DNA of 64,000 nt, taken from assembly GCA_030015575.1 (NCBI GenBank), contig JASDDO010000019.1:511720986-511784985 (forward strand). The letters are read 5' to 3'. The position numbers and the translations under genes are program-made. Under the pieces are notes generated by a model. It was not told the DNA's origin and ran no database searches. It saw nothing but the letters and a program-made list of their open reading frames with translations. This document shows, one piece after another, positions 36,806 through 49,571 of the stretch (its first letter is position 1; each line of letters opens with the position of its first letter). Source of the DNA: Agapanthus africanus. Its lineage: Eukaryota; Streptophyta; Magnoliopsida; Asparagales; Amaryllidaceae.

Positions 36806-37250
36806 TGTAACACCTTAGAATGTATTTTGTGGCTAATTATATTTTAATGTATGGTTTTTAATAAAAAAAGTTTACCAAATTGGTTTTTAATTATTTTATC
36901 CTATTTAATGAATATTTTATTAGAATTTTTTCTAGGCTTGCACACACTTGTGCATGTTAACTAGGGTTTAGAGATGGGGTTAGACCATGATTAGCAAGCA
37001 TGATGGATTAACCCATTCTCTTTAAGTTAATTAATATTGTTTAAGTGTTTTAGGTTTAATAGTTATGGGTGTTAAAAATAAAAAGGGTTTTAAATTGAAA
37101 TGTTGACTTTGTGTGGGAGAGAGAGGGCATGGGAGCATGGTGCGAACCATGCCTCATTAATGAGGAAAGAGAGTGAGAAGGGGGAGGGGTCTTGGTTGTT
37201 TCTCTCATTCTCCCTCTCATTTTCCTCTTTCATACATTCACACTCTCTCT

Positions 37251-37403
37251 CACAAACACACACACACACACACAGCACAAGTGAAGCAGCAGCAGCAGAG
37301 GCAAGCAGCAGCAGCAGCAGCAGAGAGCAGCATCAGCTCCATCAGCATCCATCAGCAACAGCATCAGCAGCTTCTGGCAGCAGCAACAGGAGCTCCAGCA
37401 GCT
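37251..37403. repeat. CA and CAG microsatellites in Gy3 LTR
   Basis: A CA run (37251-37274) is followed by a CAG-rich stretch (37284-37403). Frames over it are low-complexity and not convincing genes. Confidence 0.9.
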
Positions 37404-39457
37404 GTAGCCACCCCTCATCTCCTCTATACACTTCCTCTCCTACTCTCTAGGGTTCATTAGGATATAATTTCTTAACCCAATTTCCTAGTTTGCTTAACTT
37501 GTGTGTAGTTTAGCATCGGTTTGTGTTAATTAGCTAGTTAGTGCTAGATTATGGTGTTTTATGTGGAATTTTGGTTAGAATGTGTTTGAGTGGGTTAACT
37601 TAGCTCATTTTAGTGTTGTTAGGTCACCTCAACTGAGATTCAACCCAGGTTTCACAAAAATACCATAGGTTTTCCATAGTGTGCAAAATATCGTATCTTG
37701 GCGTCGTTTTACGACATCTGTGATCTGCTATTGACCCAGACCCTTCAGAGTAAAATTGAGAAAATTGGAGCATGCTTACTAGGTTTAGAAAACACCACCA
37801 GAGCACGAGACCCTAACTCCTAACTTTGGCCGCCGGTTTATTAGTTCTAGCTGCAATTTGCGGCCAGGTAGGGGACTGGGGTATTGGGTTTTTGTGTGGG
37901 GTAGTCTACTGTTATTTGTAATGTCTTGGCATGTATAGTTTTGTAAGATTTGACCTGTAGGAAAATCTGGGATCAATATCATATTTTATGTCCGTTTTGT
38001 TTGCGCGATACATGCGATACGTGAGTGGGTTCTGCGATCCAGCGTGTCGCGGCGTGTCGCGGTAATTTTAGACGCGTATACACACGTTTTAACGTATCGT
38101 GCACGCGCGCGTTTAGTTCGCGACGCGAGTTTCTCGTTTGGGTTCGATATCGCGTTTTGCGGAATATTTGGCATATATATGATTTCCTTGTCTAAATCGC
38201 AGGTTTGCAGGCGGGGACTGCGGACACTGCTAAAGAGGGGAGCAGATGGTAGGATTCACCTAGCGTAGAGCGTAGGTGAGTAGATTTAACATCTACAGGG
38301 GAATCGCCCGCATGGCGTTATGCGTCTGGGCTAGGATTCTAATACTTGTCGCATATTCTACGTCATTGTTAGAATTGCGCCCTTACCCTATTTACTTAGA
38401 TATAGTTGTACTGTGACTAGTAGCCGTAGGGTACTGCACATATTATTGACGGTTCATGTTGCACGAGCATGGATTGTATGCTACACACACACCGTCAATA
38501 ATTGCCATGTCATACACCAACCATTATAGATACTATATTGCTTATCACACATGACATCTAGCTTATCAGTATACCTATAGTGTATCATACCATTAGTAAT
38601 AGGTACATATACATCTTACGATATAGCTACAGGTATACCTTGCTCATGTTTTATTTATACCCAGGGGGTATCTTACATATTCTATTTATACCCAGGGGGG
38701 TATACGACATCAGTTCTTATAGGTAGATACCTATACATTGCTACACCTATATGTTACACACATATTCAGTTGCAGTTACATATTTACCTTTACTGATGTT
38801 ACTTAGCTGTACCTTATTGGTTTCGCATACATCTGCTTTCAGTTACATATTCTCATTTATATGCTCGCATTTCAGATATATCGCATATATTTATTCCTGG
38901 ATTTGCGCATTGTTATTTGGATTTCCCAGGATGATTTCTGGATTTGGGAACCGCGGGAGTTCATGTAATTATGCATACATTGAAAAACCCGGTTTCCTTG
39001 ATATGATATTTGCGCAGCCACCATGAGATTTATCGGTTCTGATTATTTACTCCATACGAGGTGTGGTTGCCGTATGAGGGTACATGGTGGGGCCCGGTAT
39101 GGTTCCCCTCGGCAAGAAGATCGATGGATGTTGCCGATTGAGCCTGCAAGCGGGCTAGTACCTACCGGTGACAGTACTAATGAATCGGCGGGGATCATGG
39201 AGATACCGTTGGGAGTCATGCACGTATGCATACATCGAAAGGCGAGGGTCAGAGCTAGGCACTCGTGCTTTCGGGATAGCGTATGATACGTACCTATCAT
39301 GATTTCTGTGTCGATGCTTGGCATATTGTTTTCATGATATTTCCTTTAAACACCTTTGTATATATAACAGGGGATTTAGCCGTTGTTATATATACCCTTA
39401 CACCAATATTAGTGGAATGGGACGCAAATATATGTGTATTGACCCCGTCATATTTAT

Positions 39458-39461
<4 letters not shown>

Positions 39462-39494
<33 letters not shown>
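39462..39494. repeat. TA microsatellite in Gy3 LTR
   Basis: An uninterrupted TA dinucleotide run of about 30 bases within the LTR. Confidence 0.92.
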
Positions 39495-39496
<2 letters not shown>

Positions 39497-40594
39497 GGAT
39501 GCTAGAATCTTGCTTGAGATTTTGACGTGGGATATCAGGTGATTCATTGAGATTGGACATACATATGGGTTTACCGGTTTGTACATTTAGGATATAGGAG
39601 ATTACTCGATATTGTACATTGAGGAGATGTGAGACTTATATGATGTGAAAGCCCAACGTGGGGGCTGATTTGAGGAACTGGGATTTGTGTGTCTTGATGG
39701 ATTGTGATCCTACCACGATGACAGGATTCCGTTGGATGACATATTTCACTCCATACCTCATACATTTTCACTTATGCACTGTTCCATGTATTAGGAGTAC
39801 CTGTTAGTGTACCCTTCATGATTGCTGCATATTTGCATTCTCATATCCCTATTGCATGGTTATTGCATACTACTGTCATGTTACTATTGCTTCACATATT
39901 GATTGTACCTGCTAGTGTACTTTCCATTATTCTGCATTCACATGACATGTTATTATTGTAATCGTATATCTTAGATTCATGCTGTACGTACATTCCTGCG
40001 ATTACCTGCATATGTTATCTACTATTCACGAATTGGCAACTCACCCCCGTTGTGCCACAGGTGTTACAGGTTGTTCCCCAGAGTAGTCAAGGTAGGCTAT
40101 TCAGCTATCCAGCTATCTTCTTTTGCTACAGATACCGCATCGGCTCACAGTATACTATTTTTCTTAGGTGGGTTGGATGATTATCTGTATTTCATATTGT
40201 ACATTCGTTGTATCTTGTACTCTCCATCTACTATTATGTTGTTGACTTAGAGACTTGGTGAGGACGTTATTGTATATTATTTGTGGATTTGTTGTCTTTT
40301 ATATACAGCTTTCTCTCTATTGTCTTTATTTCTTCGCTACGGCGTCGTATATTTGTGTTGTATTCATCTTGGCTAGTTTTTACAAAAATGGGGTGTTGCC
40401 AAAATTTTAAAGAAAGAAAGTAGGACTTTTAATGAATTTGGGTTGCGATTTCAAATGTTTCAAATACTTTTATTATCTTTTCCGTATTTTCTTGGTTTAG
40501 ATTTCTGGGTTTTGGCTTTCTTTTACTGCGTTACGTCTTTAGGCGTTGCGTAGTATTAGGGCCGTCACGTGCCAATTTCGGGTCGTGACAAAGT

Positions 40595-40607
40595 TGGTAT
40601 CTGAGCG
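40595..40607 (+). other. Gy3 primer binding site
   Basis: TGGTATCTGAGCG lies four bases after the LTR end, at the same spacing as in Gy2. It is close to the initiator tRNA-Met site. Confidence 0.82.
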
Positions 40608-40792
40608 CTAGGTTTTACCTTTCGGAGTGTAGGATGACCTTAGTATGATGGAGTAGGTAGCTTAAGCAGAGTAACGTAGTGTGTGTATGTCTGCAGCATA
40701 CCCACGATGCGGTACTTCGCCTTAAGTGACCTAAGTAAAAATTTGCTTGAAATTCTTTCCTTGATGATTCATATCCTTGCGATTCGATTTCC

Positions 40793-41831
40793 TTGTTCTT
40801 ATCGAATCTTATCTCATATCTATTTATTGCCTTGCTGCCGATGACTATGGGGACTCAGAGTGATGCAGCGAGGGCCGAGGTCAGAGTTGGCTCGAGTGAG
40901 ACGAGTACTGACCAGGATGGCACTCTAGTTGCACAGGTGCAGACGGATCAGCCTTCGACATATAGTATTGATAGGCTTTTGGCAGAGATGCAGGACTTCC
41001 GCCAGACTATGAGTTCATTGGTTGATGTCGTTCGGGAGCTACGACAGGAGGTTGTCACCCCTGTTACTCAGTTGTCACTTACGATCAGCATGCAGCGGTC
41101 CGTCACCTACATAGCACCAGTGGTTGCAGATCCAGTTGACGAGGCGCATATTCCAGAGGCTCAGAGAGTTCCAGGACATTGGAGGACTCGTACCAGTGTA
41201 CCGGCCCAGGGACAGAGGTTTGGTCATCGAGACAGATTTCATGGCCGTCGCGGGAGTAGCAGAGGCTTAGTACGAGGACAGTGGTTCAGCTCTCATCCCC
41301 AGGATGGTCAGCAGATAGCGCGTTGATGTTTTCGATGCAGAAGCCTTCAGCACTTCGTCAGAGATTGTTCCTTAGCACGGCGTCAGGATCATACTTAGAG
41401 GGGCCGTGGACGCGGAAGGTTCGCTCAGAGGGCTCAGTCTACCAGAGGAGTTCAGCCAGTTGCGGGTAGAGGGCAGACACAGGAGTTTGCTTCTACTCAT
41501 CGGGACGTGCGATCGTCCAATGTGGAGTTTTCAGGTATCCTTAATTTATATGTTCTTTTGGTGTACTCGTTTTCTTTTCACACTTGTACCGTGGTTGGGT
41601 AGATTAGTCGTAGTTTGTTGTTTTAACTTCTGTCAGCGATTCTTTTGTTGCGCGACACGTATTTCAGTTGTGTGCCAATCGGATAAGAGATAGAGATTCG
41701 TCCGTCGTTTTGATCCTTCTAGAGATGTTGGATTTGACGTTCTCCTGGGCACGGACTGTTTAGCTACGTGTTAGGCGTTTGTGGACTGCCGTGAGGAAAC
41801 AGTCAGGAATTGTTTTCCCGGCAAGTCAGTT
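40793..41831 (+). pseudogene. Gy3 gag to protease relic
   Basis: It resembles Gy2 gag at its start (AEVRVGSSETST against [12 protein letters not shown]), in the DRL..EMQ coiled stretch and around the zinc knuckle near 41320-41370. Most of the capsid core is missing or unrecognisable. A protease-like segment follows near 41690-41830. Broken in several places. Co3 is inserted after 41836. Confidence 0.78.
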
Positions 41832-41836
41832 CTTGC
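41832..41836. repeat. Target site duplication of Co3, left copy (CTTGC)
   Basis: CTTGC directly precedes the Co3 LTR and recurs at 51789-51793. Confidence 0.93.
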
Positions 41837-44053
41837 TGTTAGTTATATGTATGCCCTAGAGGCCATTACTGTACATAGGATGTATATTGTAGTGGATGCT
41901 GGGACATATATAGGGAGGACTTTCTTGCTCGACATGATAGTATGCGATCTGGTTACCCTTTATCTTAGCGTGTATGCTGATTGTCTCTCTGTTACATGTT
42001 GGTAAAGCCCTTAGGATCTGTACTTGACTACCTGGACTATGATGCGGATCATACTAGTGGGGACATGGTAGTCCATAAGTACATCCTTCAAAGTCCCTAG
42101 TCGTGGGTGTATCGAGACGGGGCATCGATATACCAGAGTAGACTAGCGTGTACCTTCTCGACCCATACAGATGGGCGATGGATGATCCCATATCCATCGG
42201 TGTTTGACATCAGAGATGATATACCGGTGCTCAGTAGAGACTGGGTACACTGGACGGACTCGCCGAGAACTCCCAGATGGTATTATACCTCACGTCAGAT
42301 GGCAGTTCTCTGGTGACACTGGTACAGAGTAGTCTGTTGACCCGAGATCGTCATAGAGTCTTGTGTGGTTCCCACTGTGCTTTGATTTCCATCTTACCAC
42401 GTCCAAGAGGGCGTGCAAAACGGTGGTTTTTGGGTACAGTCCCGAGTCACATGGAGGCAATGAGCGATAGGAGGGGATTCGTCTCTCCCGGTATAGGGAG
42501 TTGATGTTGCGCTGTGTTCGATTGGCTATAACAGGAAATCCCTGGCCAGGGTTGCAGAGATTTACTGGTAAGTGTTACCAGTAGTTTCTCGAATTGTTAT
42601 AGACCTCATATCGACACGACTTATCAAGCTATTGGGGTCTGACGTTTTACCACCCCTAGGCGAGATATGCGACATATCAGACGATCAGACCGGACTGTAC
42701 GGTAGTGTTACTGGTCGGATTCACTGGAGTGTGAGAGGGCTTGCTCGTAGATCTTCAGATCGCTCAATACCCGGGTGGCCGTTACGTTTAGCAGACCGCT
42801 TGCGGCTTGTGGATGCTTGATATGATCATCATCTGCTGCCGGCGTATTGACGAGTCTTTAGAGTCCTACACAGAGGTTTCCTGGCTCAAGCGAAACGAAA
42901 TAGGAGCGCATATGAGATATGTGCGGGACCGAGAATGATACCAGTATGTGATACTGTATTCGATTCTCGCGATGTGACATTGATCGGTTATATGCGATAT
43001 AGCCGAGTTATCGGATCAAGTGTTGATTCGATAAGTTGTTACTGAAGATACCAGTCGGTAATGTGCGACATGACCGTATCATTGAATCAAGTGTTGATTT
43101 AATGATTTAATGCATAATTATATATTTGATATATTACTTTGCATTAACTAGTATCGGTTCACTTTAAATGGATTTTCTCACTCGGATGTGCGCATTGCAT
43201 ATGCGATATGATTTTGTGCACTTGCTTGTATCATGTTTGATGATACATACATTTTGGTTAAGTGTAAAGAATTAAACCATGGTTAAGTGGATAATTAGGG
43301 TTTTGTTTTTCATATCTATTTATTCATTTATTAATTTATTTTCTTTTTGGAAAAAGAAATGGGAAGAATGGTGGCTTTCTTTGTTTGTAGTGGAATATTC
43401 ATGAAGCTTTGACTTTGTCCACCATTCTTATCTCATCCTTAACCTAACCACTCCACTAAACCATGATTGATTCTCTACACCTAACTATGGTTCAATTATG
43501 ATAAGAATGAATTTCTTTTCTCATTTTTATTATTCTTATCATAATATTTTTAGCTTCTTCTTCTTCTTCCTTCAAGTGAAGAAAAGCTTGACCATCAATG
43601 GCAACTTGATGAGATGAGTGAGAAATCCAATTCTAAAGTCTACCCACTTCCTATTTCTTCATCCTCTACCTCTTGCCAAGTAGTAGAGTGTGTTTCCTTC
43701 ACAAGTTTTTAGGGCTTGGTGAAGGTGGAGCTTGATTTAGCGATGCCTCGACGTAGATCATCTTCGGCATGGACATCGACGACCTAGCTCGCTTTTTCTC
43801 CGACGAAGCCGACTCTAGAACCCGGATTCCTTTTGGACAGCGGAGACGACTTCTTTGCGGAGCTATGGAGGTGGAGCACCGGATCTACAAAGGTTGTATT
43901 TCCGATATCCCCTTAGTTAAGTGTTAACTAGTTATCTTTTCGCCTAGTTTTCTAGCAAACGATCCGTAGTCGGGTCTCTCGGCACCTAGATTTTTTGAAA
44001 ATGGCATGTTCGATGCCTTGTGAGACCTCACTAGAGTGCCTAGGAACCCTACA
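41837..44053 (+). repeat. 5' LTR of Co3
   Basis: TGTTAGTTATATG to GGAACCCTACA, 2217 bp, the same length as the 3' LTR. Confidence 0.95.
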
Positions 44054-44054
44054 G

Positions 44055-44067
44055 TGGTATCAGAGCC
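44055..44067 (+). other. Co3 primer binding site, initiator tRNA-Met
   Basis: TGGTATCAGAGCC starts two bases after the LTR. Confidence 0.95.
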
Positions 44068-45254
44068 TAGCTAGAGCCTCAGGCGAAGTCTAGACGGATT
44101 TTGAAGTCCGAACGACCCAAAACCGAAACCCAAAATATGCTCTCTGTACATTTTTTATTTTCTGGGATTTTTCCAGATTAAAAATTGCCAAAAAATTCAG
44201 CAGGTAATCCTAAGAGTTACTGTGAAGCACGTAATTCTAAATCCACAAAGTAAGCGCGGAACCGCGGCCCCCACCATTGTACTAGCGGCGGTTCCGCGGC
44301 CACACTGTAGATTTACAGTGTGTGGACTGCACAGTAATTCTTTTCTTGTAGTGCTGAGTCTTCTGGATATTTTTAAAATTTATTCAAGAGTTGAATTTTC
44401 TGGAGTTGTTTTGGGGATTCGGTGTTTCGATCGGAGTATCAAATTTTGTCTGTGTGGCTTTCCGGATAAATTTTAGAATATGTTAAAAAGTTCGACCGGA
44501 TATAAATACCCAATTTTTCCCCTGTCGGGAAATTTCCAAGTGTTGGATTTTTCCGTAGTTTAACGACGTTCTAAGTAGTGCAAGTAACGCGATGGACCCT
44601 CTAGAAGACAACAAACCTTAACTCGATTATGTGACCGTCTTGAACTACCCAATTTTTCCCCTGTCGGGTGCTCGCGGTAGCGGTGTTCCACCTTGGTGCA
44701 CTTCGTCGACGGTATCGGGGGTGCGGCCGTCTACTGAAGTTTGCGACGAGTATTCGATCAGGATGTCGGGAATCTTGTTGAATTGCCCGACTTAATATTG
44801 AAAAGTGTTTTCGATTTTGAGACTAAAATGCGGGGTTTATAATTGTTAGGCATGTGATGTCTAAGGAATTCATTTGGTCAGGCATGCGATGTCTGAGGTG
44901 ATTGCGGATTCCAACTGTTGTAGTTTTACATTTTCTTTTTTGTGACCGTAAGTGTAATATGTGATATCGCCGGTTTCGTTGCTATATGTCAACGACAATT
45001 GGGGATGCGCACATTTACTTACGTTGATGACATGTGATGTTATGTGTTGCTGGATATGTTATATTGGATCGTCGTGTTTGAATAGCCGGGGGTTTTTATG
45101 TGAGATGAGTGTTTTTCATTTTCATTCATGTAAAAACTTGTATGTAATATTCTTTTATTGGGGCGCTTCCAGGTTGCGGAAGTTGTCACCCGTTGTATAT
45201 TATTTACTTTTCCGCACTACGATAGACCCAAGGAGGAGGGCACAAGTAACCGGG

Positions 45255-45314
45255 TTCTGGAGTCCAGTGGGAGACCAACTCGAGGAGTCGAGTCCGGGTC
45301 TCCTAACTCCAGAA
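45255..45314 (+). ncRNA. Covarying hairpin in Co3 leader
   Basis: TTCTGGAGT (45255-45263) pairs with ACTCCAGAA (45306-45314). Compared with Co2, two base pairs are changed on both arms, while the inner stems and the GGAG loop are the same. Confidence 0.85.
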
Positions 45315-46099
45315 TTGGTAGGGTTTCTTGCCGCTCTCGTAGGGGTCTAGGGGTGTGGGTTTGGCTATTCATCACGACCGTGGAATCCGTGTTTTATACT
45401 GGCTCGTATTGAAAACACGGACGTCCTAGTATATCCAATATTTCATATGTTTCTTCTGCTGCGATATCTGTGATGTGATTCTGTGATGGATATAGTATAT
45501 AGTATATATGATATATTTTATAGACGTTACTTATGTTTTACACCCGCGCTAGCCCTGCCCCGCTCTGCCGTTAGTTACCTAACCTAACGGTGCACGAGGG
45601 GACATCGAGGCGAATGCGGATGGCATAAGTGTACGTCGTATTTATCTGTGATGTTTAGGTATAGTATGATGGGACTTCATTAATGTGATTAATGAAAGTA
45701 AAAGAAACCTAAGATGTTGTAGAATCGAATTTCAAAATAAAACAGGTAGCTACAGTTTTTGCTTTGCACAGCGGTATATGCGATATATCCTGCACCTTAT
45801 TCGATGAGGAAAGGACCGAGATCCCTTCACCGGGAGTGAAACTGGCAGATGCTACACACTCGGTTTGTCTTTTGATTGCTTTTAAGTGTTTTTGCTTTGC
45901 ACAGTGATATATATGATATATCCCGCACCTCATTCGACGAGGAAAGGACCGACGATCCCTTCATCGGGAGTGACTCCTTTAGCAAAACTAGAAAAGCCTC
46001 AAAAACACTCCATTTCAAAATCATTTGATTCTACAACGATATAAAGTTCATTACGCAATAGGTTTTCAGAAAAACCTGTCGTAGCCCTCCGTCATTTCA

Positions 46100-46345
46100 G
46101 ATAGGTAATAGTTAGTATTCGTGCTGCGTTTGTTGACTCAGTCAAGGCGTAGTGTGCGGTAGCTGATTAGTGCTTATCTGCAAAGCATATGATGCGATTG
46201 GATTAGGGTAGTCGTGCGGCCTTGTTGACTCGGTCAAAGGTCGTGCGGGTGGGTTTAATTCAATCAGGAAATGACGGGTTGAACTTTACTTGCGGTCTAT
46301 GGTTTGTTGACTCAGTCAAGGTCATAGATCGCTTGGGGCAAAATA
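46100..46345 (+). ncRNA. Three hairpins with TTGACTCAGTCAA tips, Co3 leader
   Basis: Tips are at 46133-46145, 46225-46237 (one base different) and 46307-46319. The third sits between GCGGTCTATG and CATAGATCGC, the second between CGTGCGGCCT and AGGTCGTGCG. Each tip is an inverted pair of TTGAC cores, which also match the W-box core bound by WRKY factors. Confidence 0.78.
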
Positions 46346-46750
46346 TTATCGGGAATTTCAAGTGTTGAAATTTGCAATGAGATTGCATACCTTCTATGAG
46401 ATAGTTGGATCCCGATACCCGCTGCGAGTAAGTGTTACTCCTGGGAGAGTTTTATACATTACAATTAGCCGATCAAGTAGGTGTCTAGAAAGGTGTCAAC
46501 GAGGTTACGCCTCTGGGAAAACGAGGTTTATATTAATTAGGTTCGTGCGAAAGCACGGGGGACCTCCCTCAAAGTACCGACACTGGCCTGGCTGAAAGAT
46601 TGGCGAACTTGTAGTGTGTAATTAATCCCGGCTAGTCTTTCCTTTTAGGGTTTGAAGGAAGATTTGATAAAAAGCAGTGGGAGCCATCCTGATTAGATAA
46701 AATAATAACCAATCTATTCTTGACAGAGCGTACGCTGAGTGTTTTCTTCT

Positions 46751-49558
46751 CTCTCTCTCCTGGTAGCGACCATATCACGCCTTAATCAAGATAATAATAC
46801 GGAATATTGACCGAACCCGGTTGTTATACTGAGCTGGGGAATGTTGGTCCTGCTCCAACCTATAATTGTTATAAGACAGAGCAGGAATTTGGGGAATACC
46901 AGATGTCCCGTGCCGCCCACACGAAGAGAGTGCATGCTGATGCATCATCTTCGGGTGTGTTCATTATACAGAACTGTTTCTCAGTATCCTCCGCATCCCT
47001 GGTGTATGATACCAGATCAGGATCCCAGATATGTAAGTTGTTACATAGGGCTACAAAAGAGTAGAAAAACTGAGAACGGGTGATAAGTTTCATGAGGCAG
47101 AAAACGGGGCAAGAGTTGCAGCCAAGTCTGTTGGTCACTGTCATCCTGTATTACGAATACATTGATTCTGAACAAATGTTATTAGATACCGAACCTGATA
47201 TACAAAATCATATCTATCTCTTTATTAGTAAAGAAATGATAAAATTTTGTATAGTTGGATAATGTTTTGAACATTTCCTATATCAAAAGTTGATCGGTTC
47301 AGGCACGTTATCTAAAAGCATTGATGTTCTAAATCAAACTACAGTTCTTAGTATATGAAACACACACAAGAGGAAGAGTTCAGAAATGAACGGATTCTTC
47401 TTGAGGTATTGTAGATTAGGTCAGATCAATGTGACCCAACTAGCTGAAGTTACATTTAGATGTATATTTAAATTAGTTTGAATTTACATCTTGTGAAACT
47501 CGCCAGTCATGTCACAAAGATAAAATGACCACAGCTCTGTTTATTGGAAACAGAGAAAGTGTTAGTAAACTCTTGGGATGATACATGTTGATGTATGTAG
47601 GTCCCCAGTCTACAAATTCCAGGACTGATTCTTTGTACTTCATTACATTCTCTGATGATCTTTCGAGATTCAGACCTATGTTCTTGTTGAAACATAAGTC
47701 CGAACCTTCTGAGATATTCACAGAATATAAGTTAGAAGTAGAGAACCAAAATACGGGTATAAGTATTATGTCCTTTGATGTGATCAAGGAGGAGAATACT
47801 TGAGCACGGAAATCCTGGACTATTCTAAAGGAGAATGAGATTCTCTCTCAGCATTACTCCTCCGAATACACCATAGCACGATGGTATATCGGGGCGGAGC
47901 AGTCACACCCTATATGATAAGGTGTGCTCTATGATGAGTACTACTGAGTTACCTATTTCCTTTTGGGAGTTATGCGCTTGAGAAACTGCATACCTATTGA
48001 ATAGGGTTCGAATCAAATCAGTTGCCTACCACTTCATATATGATATGGTATGGGAAGAGCCCATGTCTTAAGTCAGTTAAGATTTGGGGTTGTCCGGCCT
48101 ATGTCTAAAAGCAAAATCCGGACAAGCTCAAGGCAATGTCTGTTATGTAGAACTGGAAGTGTTCCAGCTATACGAACTACAGCAGATGATTTGATAGAAC
48201 CAAGGGATTCAGTAGATACCAACGAACCTCAGCCTCTCCGCCGATCTAGTAGGGTTCCTCACCCACCTGAGAGATGCTTCGGTTTCTCTATGACAGTGGG
48301 AGCGAGGATTGCATCATGAGATGATGACCCAACTGGTTTCGAGCTGGCCATCAGGAGTGTGACTCTGTAAGAATGGCTGGATGCTTAGTGATCTGAGATG
48401 GAATCCATGTACACCAACAAAGTATGGACTTTGGTTGCTATATCTGAAGGGTTGAATCCCCATCAGGAGCAAGTATATCTTGAGAAGATTACTTGGTGTA
48501 AATGGAAAAGTTGAGACTTTCAAAGCTAGACTTGTTAAAAGTGTGCATCATTGACCAGGTATGGATAATGATGAAACCTTTTTCAAGTAGCTATGCTTAA
48601 GTCCATCCAGATCCTACTTGCCACGGCTACATACCATAACTACGATATCTGGCGGTTGGGTGCCATGACTGCTTTTCTAAATGATGTTTTAGAAGAGTGC
48701 GTCTATAAGTACACAGCCAGAGGGCTTCGTAAACAGTGGGAGCGGCGGAAACGTGAACAAGGTGTTTTTGTGATAAAGCAGGCATCGTGGAGTTGGAACA
48801 TCTGTTTTGATGTGTTAGTCAAAGAGTTTGACATCATCAAAATGGTAGATGAACCTTGTATAAACAAAAAGGTGGTAGGAAGTATGGTGACGATCCTCGT
48901 AGAGTACGTGGATGATATACTCTTGATAGGGAAGTAGTTTCCTATGCTACGCTCGATCAATGTCCGATTATCACAAAGATTCTCCATATAGAATCAAAGT
49001 GATACCTACTAAATCCTGGATTTTGGATCTATGAGATAGATCTAATTGGATGTTAGGAACCTCACTAGAAGTAGTGAGATGGTATCAATTGATTCTGGGG
49101 AGAATCACTGGAAAGGTTCCAGGGTGATAAAGACGACTGAATGTCAGTCACAGGCACTGTCTTTACCCTCAGTAAAGGGACGGTATGTTGGAAGAGTTCC
49201 AAGCTAGATACCGTGGCATACTAGACGATAAAGGCTGGATAAATCGCTACTTAAGATGCTACCAAAGAGACTGTTTGGGTGTATAATGGTTCATGAGATG
49301 AACTATGTTCCTCCCATTGTGTGACAATGGAGTTGTGGCTTATGCCAAGGAACGCCGGTCCCATCAGTGATCCAGACATATTCTAAGGCAGTATCACTTG
49401 ATCATGGAGATGGTTGATCTCCAGGGAGATCGAGGTTAGGAAAGTAGACCCAGAGGACAACACAGCGGATCCACTCACAAAGGCCTTTTCCCAGAGAGAG
49501 ACTTTTATGGGATGGTTGAGTATGAGATACTGCAACCACTGCTACAGATGGCCCTAGT
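46751..49558 (+). pseudogene. Co3 protease, integrase, reverse transcriptase and RNase H relic
   Basis: Recognisable but decayed Copia pol. A protease-like motif is near 46998-47035, a pre-integrase motif near 47395-47430, a late integrase segment near 47950-48120, the YVDDILLIG reverse transcriptase motif near 48904-48930, and the RNase H end near 49440-49500. Many breaks; the pattern of decay is largely shared with Co2 and so came from a common source copy. Confidence 0.82.
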
Positions 49559-49571
49559 GCAAGTAGGAGAT
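49558..49571 (+). other. Co3 polypurine tract
   Basis: TGCAAGTAGGAGAT lies before the 3' LTR, one base different from the Co2 tract. Confidence 0.8.

Larger units (their letters stand above)
36806..40590 (+). repeat. 5' LTR of Gy3
   Basis: 3785 bp from TGTAACACC to CGTGACA. Overall it is much diverged from the Gy2 LTRs, but it shares islands at 38275-38296 and 40030-40062. It contains CA, CAG and TA microsatellites. No gene is seen. Confidence 0.82.
44068..46750 (+). ncRNA. Co3 structured noncoding leader
   Basis: Aligned with the Co2 leader but shorter. It shows nested inverted repeats after the primer site (GAGTTACTGTG at 44214 with CACAGTAATTC at 44330; GC-rich arms at 44254-44301; CACACTGTA/TACAGTGTG at 44301-44322). 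It also holds the covarying hairpin (45255-45314), the 9-bp hairpin (45387-45420), a duplicated block (about 45771-45985), a short hairpin (46060-46077) and three hairpins tipped by TTGACTCAGTCAA-type palindromes (46133, 46225, 46307). Small frames are present but show no known domain and are not kept intact between copies. Confidence 0.62.

Noticed and set aside
37173-37460. Glutamine/serine-rich frames over the CAG array
   Set aside because: They are created by the microsatellite, are open in several frames at once, and lie in an LTR.
42277-42504. About 75-residue frame found in several Copia LTR copies
   Set aside because: It follows the LTR in every copy and has no domain or start context; a by-product of LTR similarity.
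46133-46319. Reading the TTGACTCAGTCAA triplet as a CRISPR-like or satellite array
   Set aside because: There are only three units, the spacing is uneven, the spacers form stems with each unit, and the setting is a plant retroelement.
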